DNA from: Laburnicola sp. R22_1
Taxonomy: Eukaryota; Ascomycota; Dothideomycetes; Pleosporales; Didymosphaeriaceae
Direction: 5' to 3'
DNA: 64,000 bases
Assembly: GCA_014281115.1 (NCBI GenBank)
Contig: JACONQ010000006.1
Coordinates: 1,922,001 to 1,986,000 of the forward strand
Part shown: positions 48,661-61,800 of the stretch, piece by piece
How the letters are laid out: every line of letters starts with the position of its first letter
Position numbering within the stretch: position 1 is the stretch's first letter
Made by a program: the position numbers and the translations under genes
The notes under the pieces: generated by a model
Databases searched by the model: none
What the model saw: the letters and a program-made list of their open reading frames with translations, nothing else
Told to the model about the DNA's origin: nothing

Positions 48661-49640
48661 TTACAAAAAAGCGCGTTTAAACTACTAAGCGAGCTTAGTA
48701 GTCTTAGCGCGCGTAGCTTTTATATATAAAGTTTTTATAAAGAGGCTACTTAGAACTTTAAAGAAGGGATAAAACTTTAGCGTAGTAATACTACAGTTAT
48801 CTATTCTTCTTTTACTATTCTAATTATTGCAAATAATATAAGTTAATATATTAATAAATATATACTACTATACTTATAAGTAGAATAAGAGTAACACGTA
48901 CTAGATATACATTTGTTGCTCTATTACTATATTATTAAGATTATCCTAGACAAAGCTCTCACTATTACTCTACGCCCTACTATCTATCTAGGCATTAATA
49001 TTATTTCTAAAGAAGTACTTACTATTGCTAAAGAGTACACGCCGCAGTTTTGCGCCGCTACTACTAATATAGCCACGCTAGAGTTCTATTCTATCTATAA
49101 GATACTTACCTAGCGTAAGAGATAAGTATACTTAACTATTTATAAGGCTATTATTATATACTAGTTAGGCTAGCAGCTAGTTTAGTTTATAAAAAATAGT
49201 AGTACTATATTCCTACTCTAGTAGACGTAATTACTTCTTATTAGTATTAGAATTCTCTAGTAGAGAACGCAATGAGAGAATAATAAGATCTTTATTAATA
49301 AGCTCTAGTATAGTAAAAGCGTTACATAAATCCGCAAGATCCTTTTAGCTATTATTACTATTAAGTTAGCTTATTTAGTGCGTAAGTATAAATAACTAAT
49401 AATAGTAGTAGTAATAAGCTAGGTGTGCTATATACGCTATAAGTAAACCTTAGATAGGTTAGAAGCTTATAGGGTGTAGACAAGGTACGAGTAAGTTTAA
49501 AGTTTAAACTATTATCGCGTTATTAGATATTTAAGATTAGTTTTTAATTAGAATTAAGTGCTATATATAGTATATAATAACCTTCTATCTTAACCTACTT
49601 TAATCTTTAACTAAAAAAAAGGTTAAAAAAGGTATTTAGT
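48661..49640 (+). repeat. Repeat R3, copy 4
   Basis: Best-preserved copy. A 66-codon open stretch at 48913-49113 (ending TLEFYSIYKILT) is the longest coding remnant of the family. Its frame continues past stops with QVYLTIYKA-like residues. No family assigned. Confidence 0.6.
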
Positions 49641-50409
49641 AAGCCCACTATTTTATATATATTATTAAATTAACTATCTAAAGGTAGAATAATAAAGGTT
49701 TTTATCTTAAATAATATAATATAAAAAGTAGAGCCTTTTACTTAGTAATTAAGAAAAGTGTAAAAATATAATTATATAATAAGTATTTAGTAAATAAAAT
49801 AGCTTAATAATAATATTATTATTTTATATATAAATTCTACTTAGTAGAGTATTTTTAAAATCTAAATATATATAGTTAGAAATTTATACTACGTAGTAGA
49901 CTAATGTATGCTATATAGTCTTAGTAAAAGACTAAAAGTAGCTTACTATATAGCTTATAAAATAGTAAGGCTAGCTAACACTATAGCTTATAAGCTAGTA
50001 AGACTAGCTAACACTATGACTATAAGATATTAAGACTGGCTAGTGCTAGTAATAGGGGCGTTACTTATTTACTTATTTGCTAAGCCTGCTTACTAAGGCC
50101 TTTCTACCTTCTAATTTATAGAATTAATAATAACTAAAATTCTAATAATATAGGTCTAGATACTAGCTATAAAAATATTTTAAAAGTATTAAGAAATCTT
50201 AATAAATAGCTAAGATATAAATTATTTAAAAAAGTTATAAGTAATTACTCTTACTTATAAGTAATTATATTAGGAAAGTTTTTTCTAGAGAGGCTACTTA
50301 ACTGTGCGCAGATGTGCACATCTGTGCGCATTTTTATATAGGCAATTTGCTAGCACAAAAATACTTAGAGATGCGTAGATATGCGCAGACTTGCGCAAAT
50401 ATACACAAA

Positions 50410-51060
50410 TAGTCTAACTAAGTAATTTTTTTAAAGCTTTATAACTTTTTTACTAGTAAAGCTATAATTTTAATTTTTAGTAAATATATAGAGAAAATAC
50501 TAGTCTTTAATTATTTAATAGAAAAATATTATTTCTATTACGTAATCAGTTAGTAATTAATAGAAAACTCTTTATTTTACTAGTTATTATATAAATTACG
50601 TAATATTATTATATAATTATATAGTACTAATAATATAGTATATAAAATTTTAAGAATTTTTAATAAAAATAAAGTAGTTAAAAAGTTATTAAAGTTTATA
50701 CTTTATAAAATAGTGTTCTTTACTAAGCTACTAATTTTCGCCTAATCTAATTCTTTTAAATAATTATAAAACTATATTTTTTCTATTTTTAAACCTATAA
50801 AATCTAGAATTTAGGGTTTAATAGAAGTTTTATATAATACGCTAGTAATTAGTACTATTATATTAACTGGTAATTACTATCTAGTAAGAAACTTTAACTT
50901 TATACTTTAAGAAATCTTTTTTTTAAAAGCTTACTAAGCAGCTTACTAAGTAGCTTACTATGCTTTTTTTAAATTCTAGCCAATTAAAGAGCTTTATATG
51001 CTAATTAATTAGTATTATTTTAATAGTATAGGTGCTCTAGGTACACTAGTAATATAGGTG
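50410..51060 (-). repeat. Very AT-rich repeat R4, copy 2
   Basis: Inverted relative to 29480-30120. Confidence 0.65.
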
Positions 51061-51405
51061 CGTATCTTTACATAATTTTACGCATGTGCACGCTAAAAAA
51101 AAAGTAGTATTATAAGTGTACTTAGAGCGCTTTTAGTGCGCAAGTGTGTGTAGAGCCGCCTAGGTGCTATAGGTGCGCACACGCGCTTAAAATCTTTTCC
51201 TAATATACTTATTTTTAAATTTTCTTTTCTAAATATCTTTTTAATTTTTTTAATTATATTTTATTTTGTTAATTTTATTATATAATTTAAGCTTATAGCT
51301 ACAAAAAGTATTATAATATATATGAACTTTTATAAATAGCTAGTAAAAAGTAATAATGTGAGCGGTTTGCTTGGCAAAAGAGCGAATGAGTAACGCCCCC
51401 ATCAC

Positions 51406-51537
51406 TGGCTGGCGCCGTGGCTTACAAGACGTTGAGGCTCGCTAACGTCGTGGCTTACAAGACGGTGAGGCTAGCTGACGCCGTGGCTTACAAGACGGTG
51501 AGGCTAGCTGACGCCGTGGCTTACAACGTGAGGCTAC
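51406..51537. repeat. 33-bp minisatellite, about four units
   Basis: Unit GCTGACGCCGTGGCTTACAA followed by GACGGTGAGGCTA. The last unit lacks three bases. A further unit lies at 51683-51715, beyond a small inserted sequence. GC-rich, marking the end of the AT block. Confidence 0.9.
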
Positions 51538-51550
51538 AGGGACGTCCAAG

Positions 51551-51653
51551 GTAACCCCTGTTAATATTCTAGCCTTTGTTAGTATTAAACAATAGGCTGT
51601 GATTGGCTAAAAGCGCTAATCTGCTAATCACAGCCTACAGTCAGCGCTAGGAG
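51551..51653. mobile_element. Small inverted-repeat insert splitting the minisatellite
   Basis: Bounded by GTAACCCCT and AGGGGTTAC and containing a second inverted pair, TAGGCTGTGATTGGC / GCTAATCACAGCCTA. It separates the last minisatellite unit from the others, so it looks like a miniature inverted-repeat element inserted in the array. No clear target duplication seen. Confidence 0.6.
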
Positions 51654-52112
51654 GGGTTACTCCCGACGCGCCTACACCCTGTAGCTAACGTCGTGGCTTA
51701 CAAGACGGTGAGGCTAGTTGACGGCGTCGTGGAGAAGCGGGGACAGTTGGCGCGGACGCCGGAGGACGTGAGACCACAAGTTCGTACATGGTTAGCGCCA
51801 TCCACTGCGTCGGGTCGCCTGGGCTTTCACATCATCACGGACGGGAATCCTGGAAACTTGGAGCACTCGGGCGGCTTGGCGGGTAGAGGTTCTGGGTGCG
51901 GATGGGGCAGCATTGAACTTTCAGGCCGCCACAGTGAATGAAATTGGCCCATAGCAGCTGGCAGCATCTGCGCTGTTGGTGGTCGCGACGGAAATTCACT
52001 GTTCCGGCTCGATTCGCTGGCACAGTCCGAGTCGGGGTCGGCTGTCCCGAATCTGCATCGGCAAGAGTGGAGTCTGCAGGGCGAACTGTACGGACTTCCC
52101 ACCCCACACCAC

Positions 52113-52240
52113 CTCCTACTCATGATGCGATCGCCGCCTGATTCGCCGGAACGGAGCCCAGCTGAGGGACGTTGTTGTTGACGTCCCTCAGCTGGGCTCC
52201 GTTCCGGCGAATCAGGCGGCGATCGCATCATGAGTAGGAG
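52113..52240. repeat. Perfect 60-bp inverted repeat with 8-base loop
   Basis: Arms 52113-52172 and 52181-52240 are exact complements, with the loop TGTTGTTG. The left arm begins CTCCTACTCATGATGCGATC. The transcript would form a 60-bp duplex hairpin. It lies about 620 bp upstream of the NRPS start codon. Confidence 0.97.
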
Positions 52241-52612
52241 ACGCCGGTCTTCGTATGCCGCCCCCGGTCCTCGCCCTAGCGTATTTGCATCCTAGACCAT
52301 TATGTTTATCCGTTCCCTGAGAGCTCGCGATGCGGAGAGTGCTATGCAACCCGAACATTGTGGCTATTTCCGGTGACGGGTGGTGGCGGTGACCGCATCG
52401 CACTAACGAAGCAGCGGTGCCCTGCAGCCAAAATTTCTCAGGAGGCGGCCCGGACAGTGAGGACACTCGGGAAGAGCGCGTGTACAGGGACTAGTTCGTC
52501 AATGCCGAAGTCTCGATTTCCGCTTGTACCTTTCGACGCATAGTTTTCTTTGCCCATTTTCGAACTCGCAGCACAGTTTTCTACGCCTGATGTGGACTGA
52601 TTGAGCACTGAG

Positions 52613-52620
52613 CATATAAG
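52613..52620 (+). promoter_or_regulatory. Possible TATA box of the NRPS gene
   Basis: CATATAAG about 240 bases before the start codon. No other core promoter signal is obvious. Confidence 0.3.
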
Positions 52621-52856
52621 TACCCTGCCCTGTAAGAGCTCCCCAAAGGCGTCAAAGCTTCAATCCCTGACAGAACTGACACCTCGATTTTTTTCCTAGC
52701 TGCGTGCGAGTGCAATTGAGAGTCCAGAAGCTTCCTGCATCATCAGTACCATACCTTTCGCGCTCGTATCCTCGATTGTTGGGAGTATTGTGTTTGAGTA
52801 GGCCGTTGTACGTATATCCCGAACTGAACAGCTAATTTGTAGCTCGATCACGCAAC

Positions 52857-55800
52857 ATGACTTCTTCCGACCGCGCGGAAGCTCACTCGTGCTTTTTCCC
52901 TGTTGCTGGGAAAACTGGCGGTGACCAGAAGAGGCCACTGTCGGTCAGGGTGGATCTCCAGCAACCGCAGCTGCTGCAACAACTATTTGCAGAGGAAGAT
53001 GGGAAAGCTTCGCTCGTTACTGCTGTAAAGGCTGCATGGACGCTAGTTTTGAGGACATATACCGGCCTGGACCAAGTCTGCTTTGGGTTTGGGGAAGTTG
53101 GAGGCGCGGCCGCAAACGGGACATTGGAAGGAAGCACTGCCGACGGGCCTCGTGAAACTATTGCTGCGCATGCCGCCCATGAGACCCTTTCCATTGAGGA
53201 GCTGCTTCGACGTGTTCAAGGGGCCGGTTCGGTCGTTGACCCGCTGAGACATGGGGACTTCGGATACAACACTTCGGTGCTCTTCCGCTTTGCTACGCAG
53301 GCAAACATAGTACATGCGCCCAACAGAACAACGGTGATGGCGATGTCTGAAGCGGTATGATTGACTTCTAAGCTATTCATGGGCAATACCCTCTGACTTT
53401 TCCCGTGGACAGTGCCAGCTCCGTCTCCTCGTGAAGGTGCTGAAGACAGGCATTAGCATTCTGCTTGAGTACCGCAACTCGTCCGTGCCGACCGAATTCG
53501 CCAAGAGCATCGCCAGCACCGTAGACAAGGCGCTGGCGTCTGTTCTTTCCTCGCCTGACGCGATCGTCGGCGAAGTCGATCTTCTCAGCGACCGCAACAA
53601 GAGCCTGATGGAAAAGTGGAATTCAGAGCCTTTGGTTCGCGTGGACAAGACCATTCATGATAGCATCGCCGAAGTGGCACAGCGCACACCCAACGCCGAA
53701 GCGGTCGCATCGTGGGATGGCAGCTTCACATACCGAGAGCTTGACGAGCTCGCGTGTCGCCTCGCGGCGCGTCTGATGGCGCTGGGGGTGGGCGCCGAGG
53801 TCATTGTGCCTCTGTGTTTTCGAAAGTAAGTACCGAGTTGCAGCAAAGCATGCGCTGGGCTGACGGAGGATGGCAGGACAAGATGGAATGTCGTTGCAAT
53901 GCTTGGCGTGCTACTTGCGGGAGGAGCGTGTGAGTAGTTGCTTTTCCTTATCGCGACCCCCGCGCCTTCCTCGGCGGCGGAGCATATCGCGCCCCCCAGT
54001 TTTTCCCCACTTCCCCCGCTCCCCCGCTCCCCCGCTCCCCCTCCCCCGCCTCCCACTCCGCTTCCCGACGAGATCAGCCTTGATTGATTTTCGACAGTCC
54101 TTCCGCTCGACCCTGCATCGCCCAGGGAGCGCGTGAACCACCTTGTCGGCGCTGTGGGTGCCAAGGTCGCGCTTTGTTCGCCCGCCGATTCTGACGCCCT
54201 GGACGGACTGGTCAAAAACCTCATCCCCGTTGACGATGAATTGCTTGCGTCGCTCCCGCCCTTGTTGGAGCGACCGCAGGCTCAGGTGGACGGCCACAAC
54301 GCCGCCTACATTATCCCGACCTCGGGCACCACGGGCCAGCCAAAGCTCACCTTGCTCGAGCATGGCAACTATTGCACTGGCGCGAAGAAACACGCTGTGT
54401 GGCTTGGTATGGATGTACAGCCTCTGCGCGCGCTGCAATTTGCCGCTCACTCCTTCGACGCCTCGATCCTCGAAATTCTGACACCGCTCATGCTCGGAGG
54501 CACCGTATGTATCCCAAACGAGGATGACAGACTCAACGACATTGCAAAAGTCATCAACGACATGCATGTTACTTGGGCTAGTCTTACGCCGACCTTTGTG
54601 CGCTTTCTTGAACCTTCAATGGTACCATCGCTGTCAGCCATCATCCTTATGGGCGAGGCAATGTCTCAGGCGAACGTGGAAACATGGTCTCGGATCAATC
54701 TAATCAACGGGTGAGTGCTTCATTGTGACTGTGGAATCTTGGCTGACAATTTCCGCAGTTATGGACCCAGTGAGTGTGCAGTAGCATCGACCGCAAACCC
54801 TAGGATGTCAGCAACATCCGAGCCAAGGGATATCGGCTTTCCAATCGCCTGCCATGCTTGGGTTGTTGATCCAGGAAACCGACATCGCCGACTACCTATT
54901 GGATGCACAGGTGAACTCCTCTTAGAGGGGCACACCGCTGCCCGTGGTTACTTAGGTGACGAGGAAAAGACTGCGCAAGCCTTCGTAACAGATGTTGCCT
55001 GGGCGAGGGATCGTCCTTTCCGGGGTTATCTCACTGGCGATCTTGTTGTTCAGCGCCATGACGGTGGCTTTAACATAGCTGGTCGAAAAGACCACCAGGT
55101 GGTGAGTTCACAGCCGACATGCCACTGACAACGGCCTTCGCTAACGGGACTTCCCAGAAATATCATGGTCAGAGGATTGAGCTTCTGGAAATCGAACACC
55201 ATCTGAATCTGGATGCATCGATTAAGCACAATCTCGTATTTTTACCCAAAGATGGAGTGTGTAAGGAGCGTCTAGTCGCAGTCGTCTCCCTCGCGGAACG
55301 CACGGCCGAGGATCAACCACTCCTTCTCTTCGAAGGTCAAGAGAAATCAGCTGTCCAGGCTGAGATTCAGGCGATACGTACGCGAGTATCCGCTCGACTA
55401 CCCTTCTATATGGTTCCCACTGTTTGGATCGCTGTCACATCTCTTCCTCTTCTCACTTCTCGGAAGCTCGATAGAAAGCAGACCCTCGTGTGGCTGACTG
55501 ACATGTCCACTGACGCCTATCAACGTGCCATGCCTTCCAGTGAAGGTTCACAGTCGCCAGAGCAGTCGGATTCTCCACTGGAGAATAAGTTGAGGTCGAT
55601 ATGGGCTCATGTGTTGAATCTGCCAGAGGAACAGATTGCACTCAATCGCGCCTCGTTTCTATCTCTCGGTGGTGATTCGATCTCTGCAATGCAGGTTATG
55701 GGCCAATGCCGAAAGCAAGGCTTCAGTCTTGGAGTACAGGAGATCCTGCGGTCTCGGTCAATATCAGAACTGGCTGCTGCGGTTCAAGACGTCCAGCTTC

Positions 55801-58800
55801 CTACACACGACGTCACAGAGGAGATTGACGTGCCTTTTGATCTCACCCCAATTCAGTCATTGTGGTTTCAACTGCCAAACCAAGGCCACGGTCATTTCAA
55901 TCAATCTTTCTACCTACAACTCAAGCACCGCACTAGTGGTGGAGACTTTCGTGCCGCTGTGGAGAAGCTCGTAGCGCGACACTGTAAGTGACCCCAAGAA
56001 CAAACAGGCGAATGGACCACACGCTTATTCTATCTCGAATTTCAGCTATGCTTCGAGCCCGTTTCTCACACTCGACGGAGCGTGGATGGCAGCAGCGAGT
56101 GACGGACTCTATCGAAAGCTCCTACCGATTTCGCCACAAGAAGGTTTCCACCAAAGATAAGATTGACGAGATGATCGAAGATTCACAGAAATGTCTCGAT
56201 CACACGACTGGTCCTCTCCTCGCAACAGACCTTTTCGAGTTCGGAAACGAGCAGCATGCTTTCCTCGTGGCACATCACTTAGTTATCGACCTAGTCACTT
56301 GGCGCCTACTTCTCGAGGAACTCGAGGAGATCCTCACTGGTGGTTTACTGTTGCCACCAGCTCTGCCATTTCAAAAATGGGCGCAACTACAGAGTGATCA
56401 CGCTAAAACGTTGCAATTGGACAGGGTCCTCCCCACGGTCAATATTCCACCTCTCGACTTCAATTACTGGGGAATCCAGCATTCGGACAACACGTATGGT
56501 AATGCTGGCCATGTGAGCTTCCAACTAGATCCTTCTCTTACCGCACTGTTCCTCGGCGACTGTCACTTAGCCCTCAACACCGAACCCGTTGAGGTTCTGT
56601 TGGCCTCTTTGATCCACTCTTGGCCTCAGGTATTTGACGACAGACCCATCCCAGCCATCTTCAACGAAGGTCATGGAAGAGAGCCCTGGGATGCGAGTAT
56701 AGATATCTCTCGCACGGTGGGTTGGTTTACTACTCTATACCCAGTGTTCGTAAAACCATCCGTAAATGCCATCGAGACTGTTCGCATGGTCAAGGATTTT
56801 CGACGTCAAATTCCGGCAAACGGTCGACCTTACCTGGCTCGGCGTACTCTGACCGCAGACGGCGAGGAACACTTCAAGACACATTGGCCTATGGAGGTTA
56901 GCTTCAATTACTTGGGACAGTATCAGGTTAGTTCTTGCGGGTAGTACCACTAGTGAAAGAGTAAATCTAACGAACAACAGCAACTGGAGCGCAAGGACGC
57001 CTTGCTTCAGCCTTTGGAGAGTATGGCTGGAGAGACGCGGGAGGCCGGTGGTACTGCCGACGTGGGATACGCGTCGCCTCGATTCGGCCTGTTCGAAATC
57101 TCCGCTATTGTCTTCAAAGGACAATTGAAGTTCGCGTTTACCTTCAATCGTCATATGAGGCACCAGGAACGAATCCAGGACTGGGTCAACAACTGCAGTG
57201 AAGTACTCACCGAGATGATACGAGCGCTGCCTTCTGCCCCACCAAGGCCTACGTTGAGCGACTTCCCTCTCCTATCGCTCGATGAAGAGCGATTCCAGGC
57301 AATGCTGCATCGTCTCTCTAAACTTGGCATCTCGGCGGCTGAGATAGAGTCTGCGTACCCTTGCTCCAATATGCAGGAAGGTCTTCTGCTTTCGCAATCA
57401 AAGGATGCTGGTTTCTATGCTGCAGTAACAGTACAGGAATTAACCACACCTACTGAACACCCTAACTGGGAGCATGTCGCTGATTGTTGGAAAAAAGTTG
57501 TCTCACGGCATCCAATGTTGCGCACAGTATTTCTTGAAAATATCGGCGCTGAGGAAGGTTTATACGACCAGGTCGTTCTCAAGAAGGTTGATCCGAACAT
57601 CGTCCACATTAGCTGCACGAGCAAGGAAGAGGCTGTGGAACTTATGGAAAAGCAGCGTTCGATCAATTACGGTAATGATCGCAACCCTCCACATCGCTTC
57701 ACTCTCTGCAGCACGGCAGATGGCAGGCTTTTTTGCTGTCTCGAGATCAGTCACGCTATCATGGACGGTCATTCGATGAGCATACTCTTCCGTGATTTGC
57801 AACAAGCCTATGAAGACCGACTAGCTGAGGATGGACCGCCCTATAGTGACTACATCTCGTACCTGATGCATCAACCTCGAGAATCCGGCTTAGACTTCTG
57901 GAGGACATATCTGAAGGGCAGCCAAGTCTGCTCATTCCCTGTGCTCAATGACAGCCAGGCTGTGGAGAAGCAATTGAAGTCCATTCGAGTGGACTGTGGC
58001 AGTATCAGCATCCTTGACCTCCAGGCCTTTTGCAATGCGAACAGCATCACGCTAGCAAACATCTTCCACACTGCCTGGGCATTGACTCTTAGTTGCTATG
58101 TGGGCACTACTGATGTCACTTTCGGTTACCTCACCTCGGCAAGAGATTCTCAGGATATCCGCCGCGTCCAAGACATGGTTGGACCTATCATCAACACACT
58201 GGTCTGCCGTGTCCAGCTTTCAGATGGTTCCCGCTGTCTTTTGGACGTCCTTCGTGATGTTCAAAAAGATTATTTGGACGCCATACCCCACCGACACGTC
58301 GCTCTCGCAGAAGTCCAGCACATGCTGAACTTAGCCGGTGCGAACCTTTTCAACACTGCTTTGTCTTACCGGAAACTGCCACCTCAATCTACGAACAACC
58401 AAGAGAAACTCAATTTTGTCGAAGTAGCACCCATCTACGACCCGACCGAATATCCTGTCTCGATCAACATCGAGGTCTCCAACGAGGCTGCAATGGTCGA
58501 TCTTGAGTAAGTAGGTTCGTCGTCATGCAAAAACATAGACTAACAAGTCAGTTTCTGGACTGATCATCTCTCCGTCGGACAGGGAGAAAATGTTGCCAGT
58601 ACATTTGTGCGGTGTAAGTTTGTCCATGCGCATGTGATGGAGACACACTGACTTTATATCTTCGTATCGCGTAGCTTTGGAAAACATACTCTACAATGCT
58701 GACCACAGCCTCCGTTCCCTCGATACTCTGAGTGGGAGGCACTGGCAGCAAATCCAAGACTGGAATGTTATGCCTGAGACCATCCAGGAATGTGTGCATC

Positions 58801-61800
58801 GTAGGTTCGAACATTGGGTGCACACGCAGCCCAATGCTCCAGCGGTTCGAGGACACGATGGTAACTACTCGTATGCTGAGCTTGATGCCGTCACAGAACG
58901 TTTGGCGCATCATCTTGTCGACCTCGGTGTTGGACCAGAGGTTTTTGTACCTACCTGCTTTGGTAAGCGAGCTTGCTGCAACAGGAATAATCTAAGTCGC
59001 TTGCTGACTATTATTAACTCATCTAGACAAGAGTTCGTTCGCTGTTGTCGCCATGCTAGCCGTTCTCAAAGCGGGTGGGGCAGCTGTTCCTCTTGATGCA
59101 AATCACCCAAAGCCGGCCCTTGAGTCTCGAGTTGAAGACACACAAGCTCAGGTAGTCTTAACAACAGCTTCTCGCTCAGAACTATTTGAGGATATTGCTC
59201 CAGATGTGGTCATCGTCGACTCGGTGCTTCTTGACGATCTGTCAGACATTGAAGGACCGGCTTGTGTGGCTGTTAAACCTCATAATCCGGCCTTTGTTAT
59301 ATTCACGAGTGGAAGTACTGGCAGACCGAAGGGTGTGGTGCTCGAGCACGCAGCTTTCGTGACCAGCGCCAATGCGCACGGCACCAACCTGGGTATGGGT
59401 CCTGAGACACGGTTCCTGCAGTTTGCATCATATACATTCGATAACTCGTTGGAAGAGATGTTCACAACCCTGCAAAGAGGTGGCTGTGTCTGTGTGCCGT
59501 CGGAAGAAGAGCGTATGTATCCTTCAAGTACGCCTGACCTGTTTTTGCTGACACTCATCTCCACATCTAGGAATGAATGATCTGGCCGGTGCAATTGCTA
59601 GACTCGACGCTAACATGATGGACTTGACCCCTACCGTGGCCTCCTTGCTCGACCCGACACAAGTACCTACGATCAAGACCATGTCTCTCGGTGGCGAAGC
59701 CTTGACCACAGCAGTACTTGATCAATGGGTTGGATATGTGCATGTGCATGGCCAGTACGGACCAAGCGAAGCCTCTGTCAATTCTGCTTGGAAAGATTGG
59801 AAGATTTTCAAGCAAGGCGACGAGTCTACCAACATTGGTCGAGCCATCGGGAGTGTTGCTTGGATCGTTGCTCCAGAAGATCGGAATCGTCTGGTCCCGA
59901 TCGGGTGTACGGGTGAGCTACTCATTGAAGGCCCGATCCTTGCGCGTGGATACCTACGCGATCCAGAGAAGACACAACTAGCGTTCATCCAGGACCCTGA
60001 CTGGGCTCGCACCGGTGGCGAAACTGGTCGCAGATTCTATTGTACAGGCGACCTGGTCCATTACACCTCCAATGGAGAACTGATGTACCTGGGAAGGAAA
60101 GACAGCCAAGTCAAGGTAAGCCAAGTGACATTGTTGTGCCATACACATATTAACAGACTATAGTTGAACGGTCAACGCATCGAACTGGGTGAAGTTGAGC
60201 ATCATATGAAGCTCGCACTCCCTGCAGGTGCTCAATCCGCGGTCGAATTGGTCAAGTTCACCGACAGCAAAGCCACAAAAGCCCTTGTGGGGTTCATATG
60301 TTTATCGGATACCACTGGTTTGACAAATGATGCAGAGCCTGCAGTTGCTGAGATGTCCGAGGCTGTAAAAGCCAAGGCGAAAGAGGCGGAGGTCTCCCTC
60401 GCCAATGCTCTCCCAGCTTACTACGTCCCGTCCATGTTCATGCCCATGACGAGCATGCCCATGACAACTTCTGGGAAACTCGATCGAAAGGTGTTACGAC
60501 AACTTGCACAAGCCGTCCCGGAGGAACAGCTTCAAATCTATCGCCTTGCGGGCCAGGGTGGCCGTACACCATCTGGGCACGTAGAGACTACGCTCGCCCG
60601 ATTGTGGGCCTCGGTCCTGGGTTTGAGCGTCGAATCAGTCGGTGCAGATGACTCCTTTTTCCGCCTCGGGGGTGATTCCATTGGCGCCATGCGACTCGTT
60701 ACAGCGAGCCGAAGGGAAGGCATCGTGCTTGCCGTCGCAAATATTTTCGCACAACCTCAGTTGGCTGACATGGCCGCTGCAGCTATTGTCCTTTCGACCG
60801 AGGAGCTAACCATTGCCCCCGAACCAGATACGGTCCCCTTCGAGCTCATCCCAGCGGATAGCAAGCGTCGAATTGTTGACTTCGCGGCATCAGAATGCGG
60901 CATCTTTCCAGACTCCATTGAAGATATATATCCATGCAGTCGTCTTCAAGAAGGTCTTATTTCTCTCTCCGCGAAAGAACCGGGCTCCTACGTGGCCGAG
61001 ACTATCTATCGTCTGCCTTCTGACACGGATATTCCACGCTTCAAGAACGCTTGGGACAAGGTGGTTGCCGCGGAAGCCATCCTGCGAACACGTATGATAT
61101 ACGTAGAAGACCACGGCTTCTTACAGATAGTGGTACGTGACGGCATCGAATGGTCGCATCTGGAGGATCTACAGGACATCAGCAACGCTCATCGCCATCT
61201 CCCTGCTAAACCAGGAGGCCCACTAGCTTCATATGCGATTGTCGGTCAAGGCTCTGACTCAGTGTTTTTCGTCTGGACCGCACACCATGCAGTCTATGAT
61301 GGATGGAGTTTACCAAATCTGCTGAGCAAAGTCGAAGGCTACTACCAACAGTCATCACCGGGGTCTCTGACTACTGTGCCGTACTCCAGGTTCATTAAGT
61401 ATCTTTCATCGTTGGACGCGAAAGAATCAGACACCTTCTGGCTTTCCACCTTCGAAGACATTGCCGCTCCCCAATTTCCACAATTGCCGAACCCAGATTA
61501 CAAAGTGGAAGCCTCTGGTCAACTTCGTCACTATGTGCCTATTACCCGCCGTTCCGGGATGGGTATCACGATGCCATCAATGGTTCGGGCGGCTTGGGCA
61601 TTGATGCTGTCGATATACTCTGGCTCTGACGACGTTCTGTGGGGAGAGACAAACAGCGGCCGCGATATCCCAGTTCCGGGTGTCGAAGATATCATAGGTG
61701 CCACCATCACTACGTCCCCTGCGCGTCTGAAGCTCAGTCGCCAATCCACCGTCCGAGCCTACTTACAAGAGGTTCAATGCAAGTCTTCGGCTGCAATCCC

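Larger units (their letters stand above)
47451..51359. other. Second AT-rich block, repeats only
   Basis: No gene. In order: R1 copies at 48133-48230, 48418-48521 and 48553-48660; R3 copy at 48661-49640; R1 at 49662-49767; a 16-bp palindrome CAGATGTGCACATCTG at 50309-50324; R4 inverted at 50410-51060; R5 at 51050-51205. All are also present in the first AT block. Confidence 0.65.
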
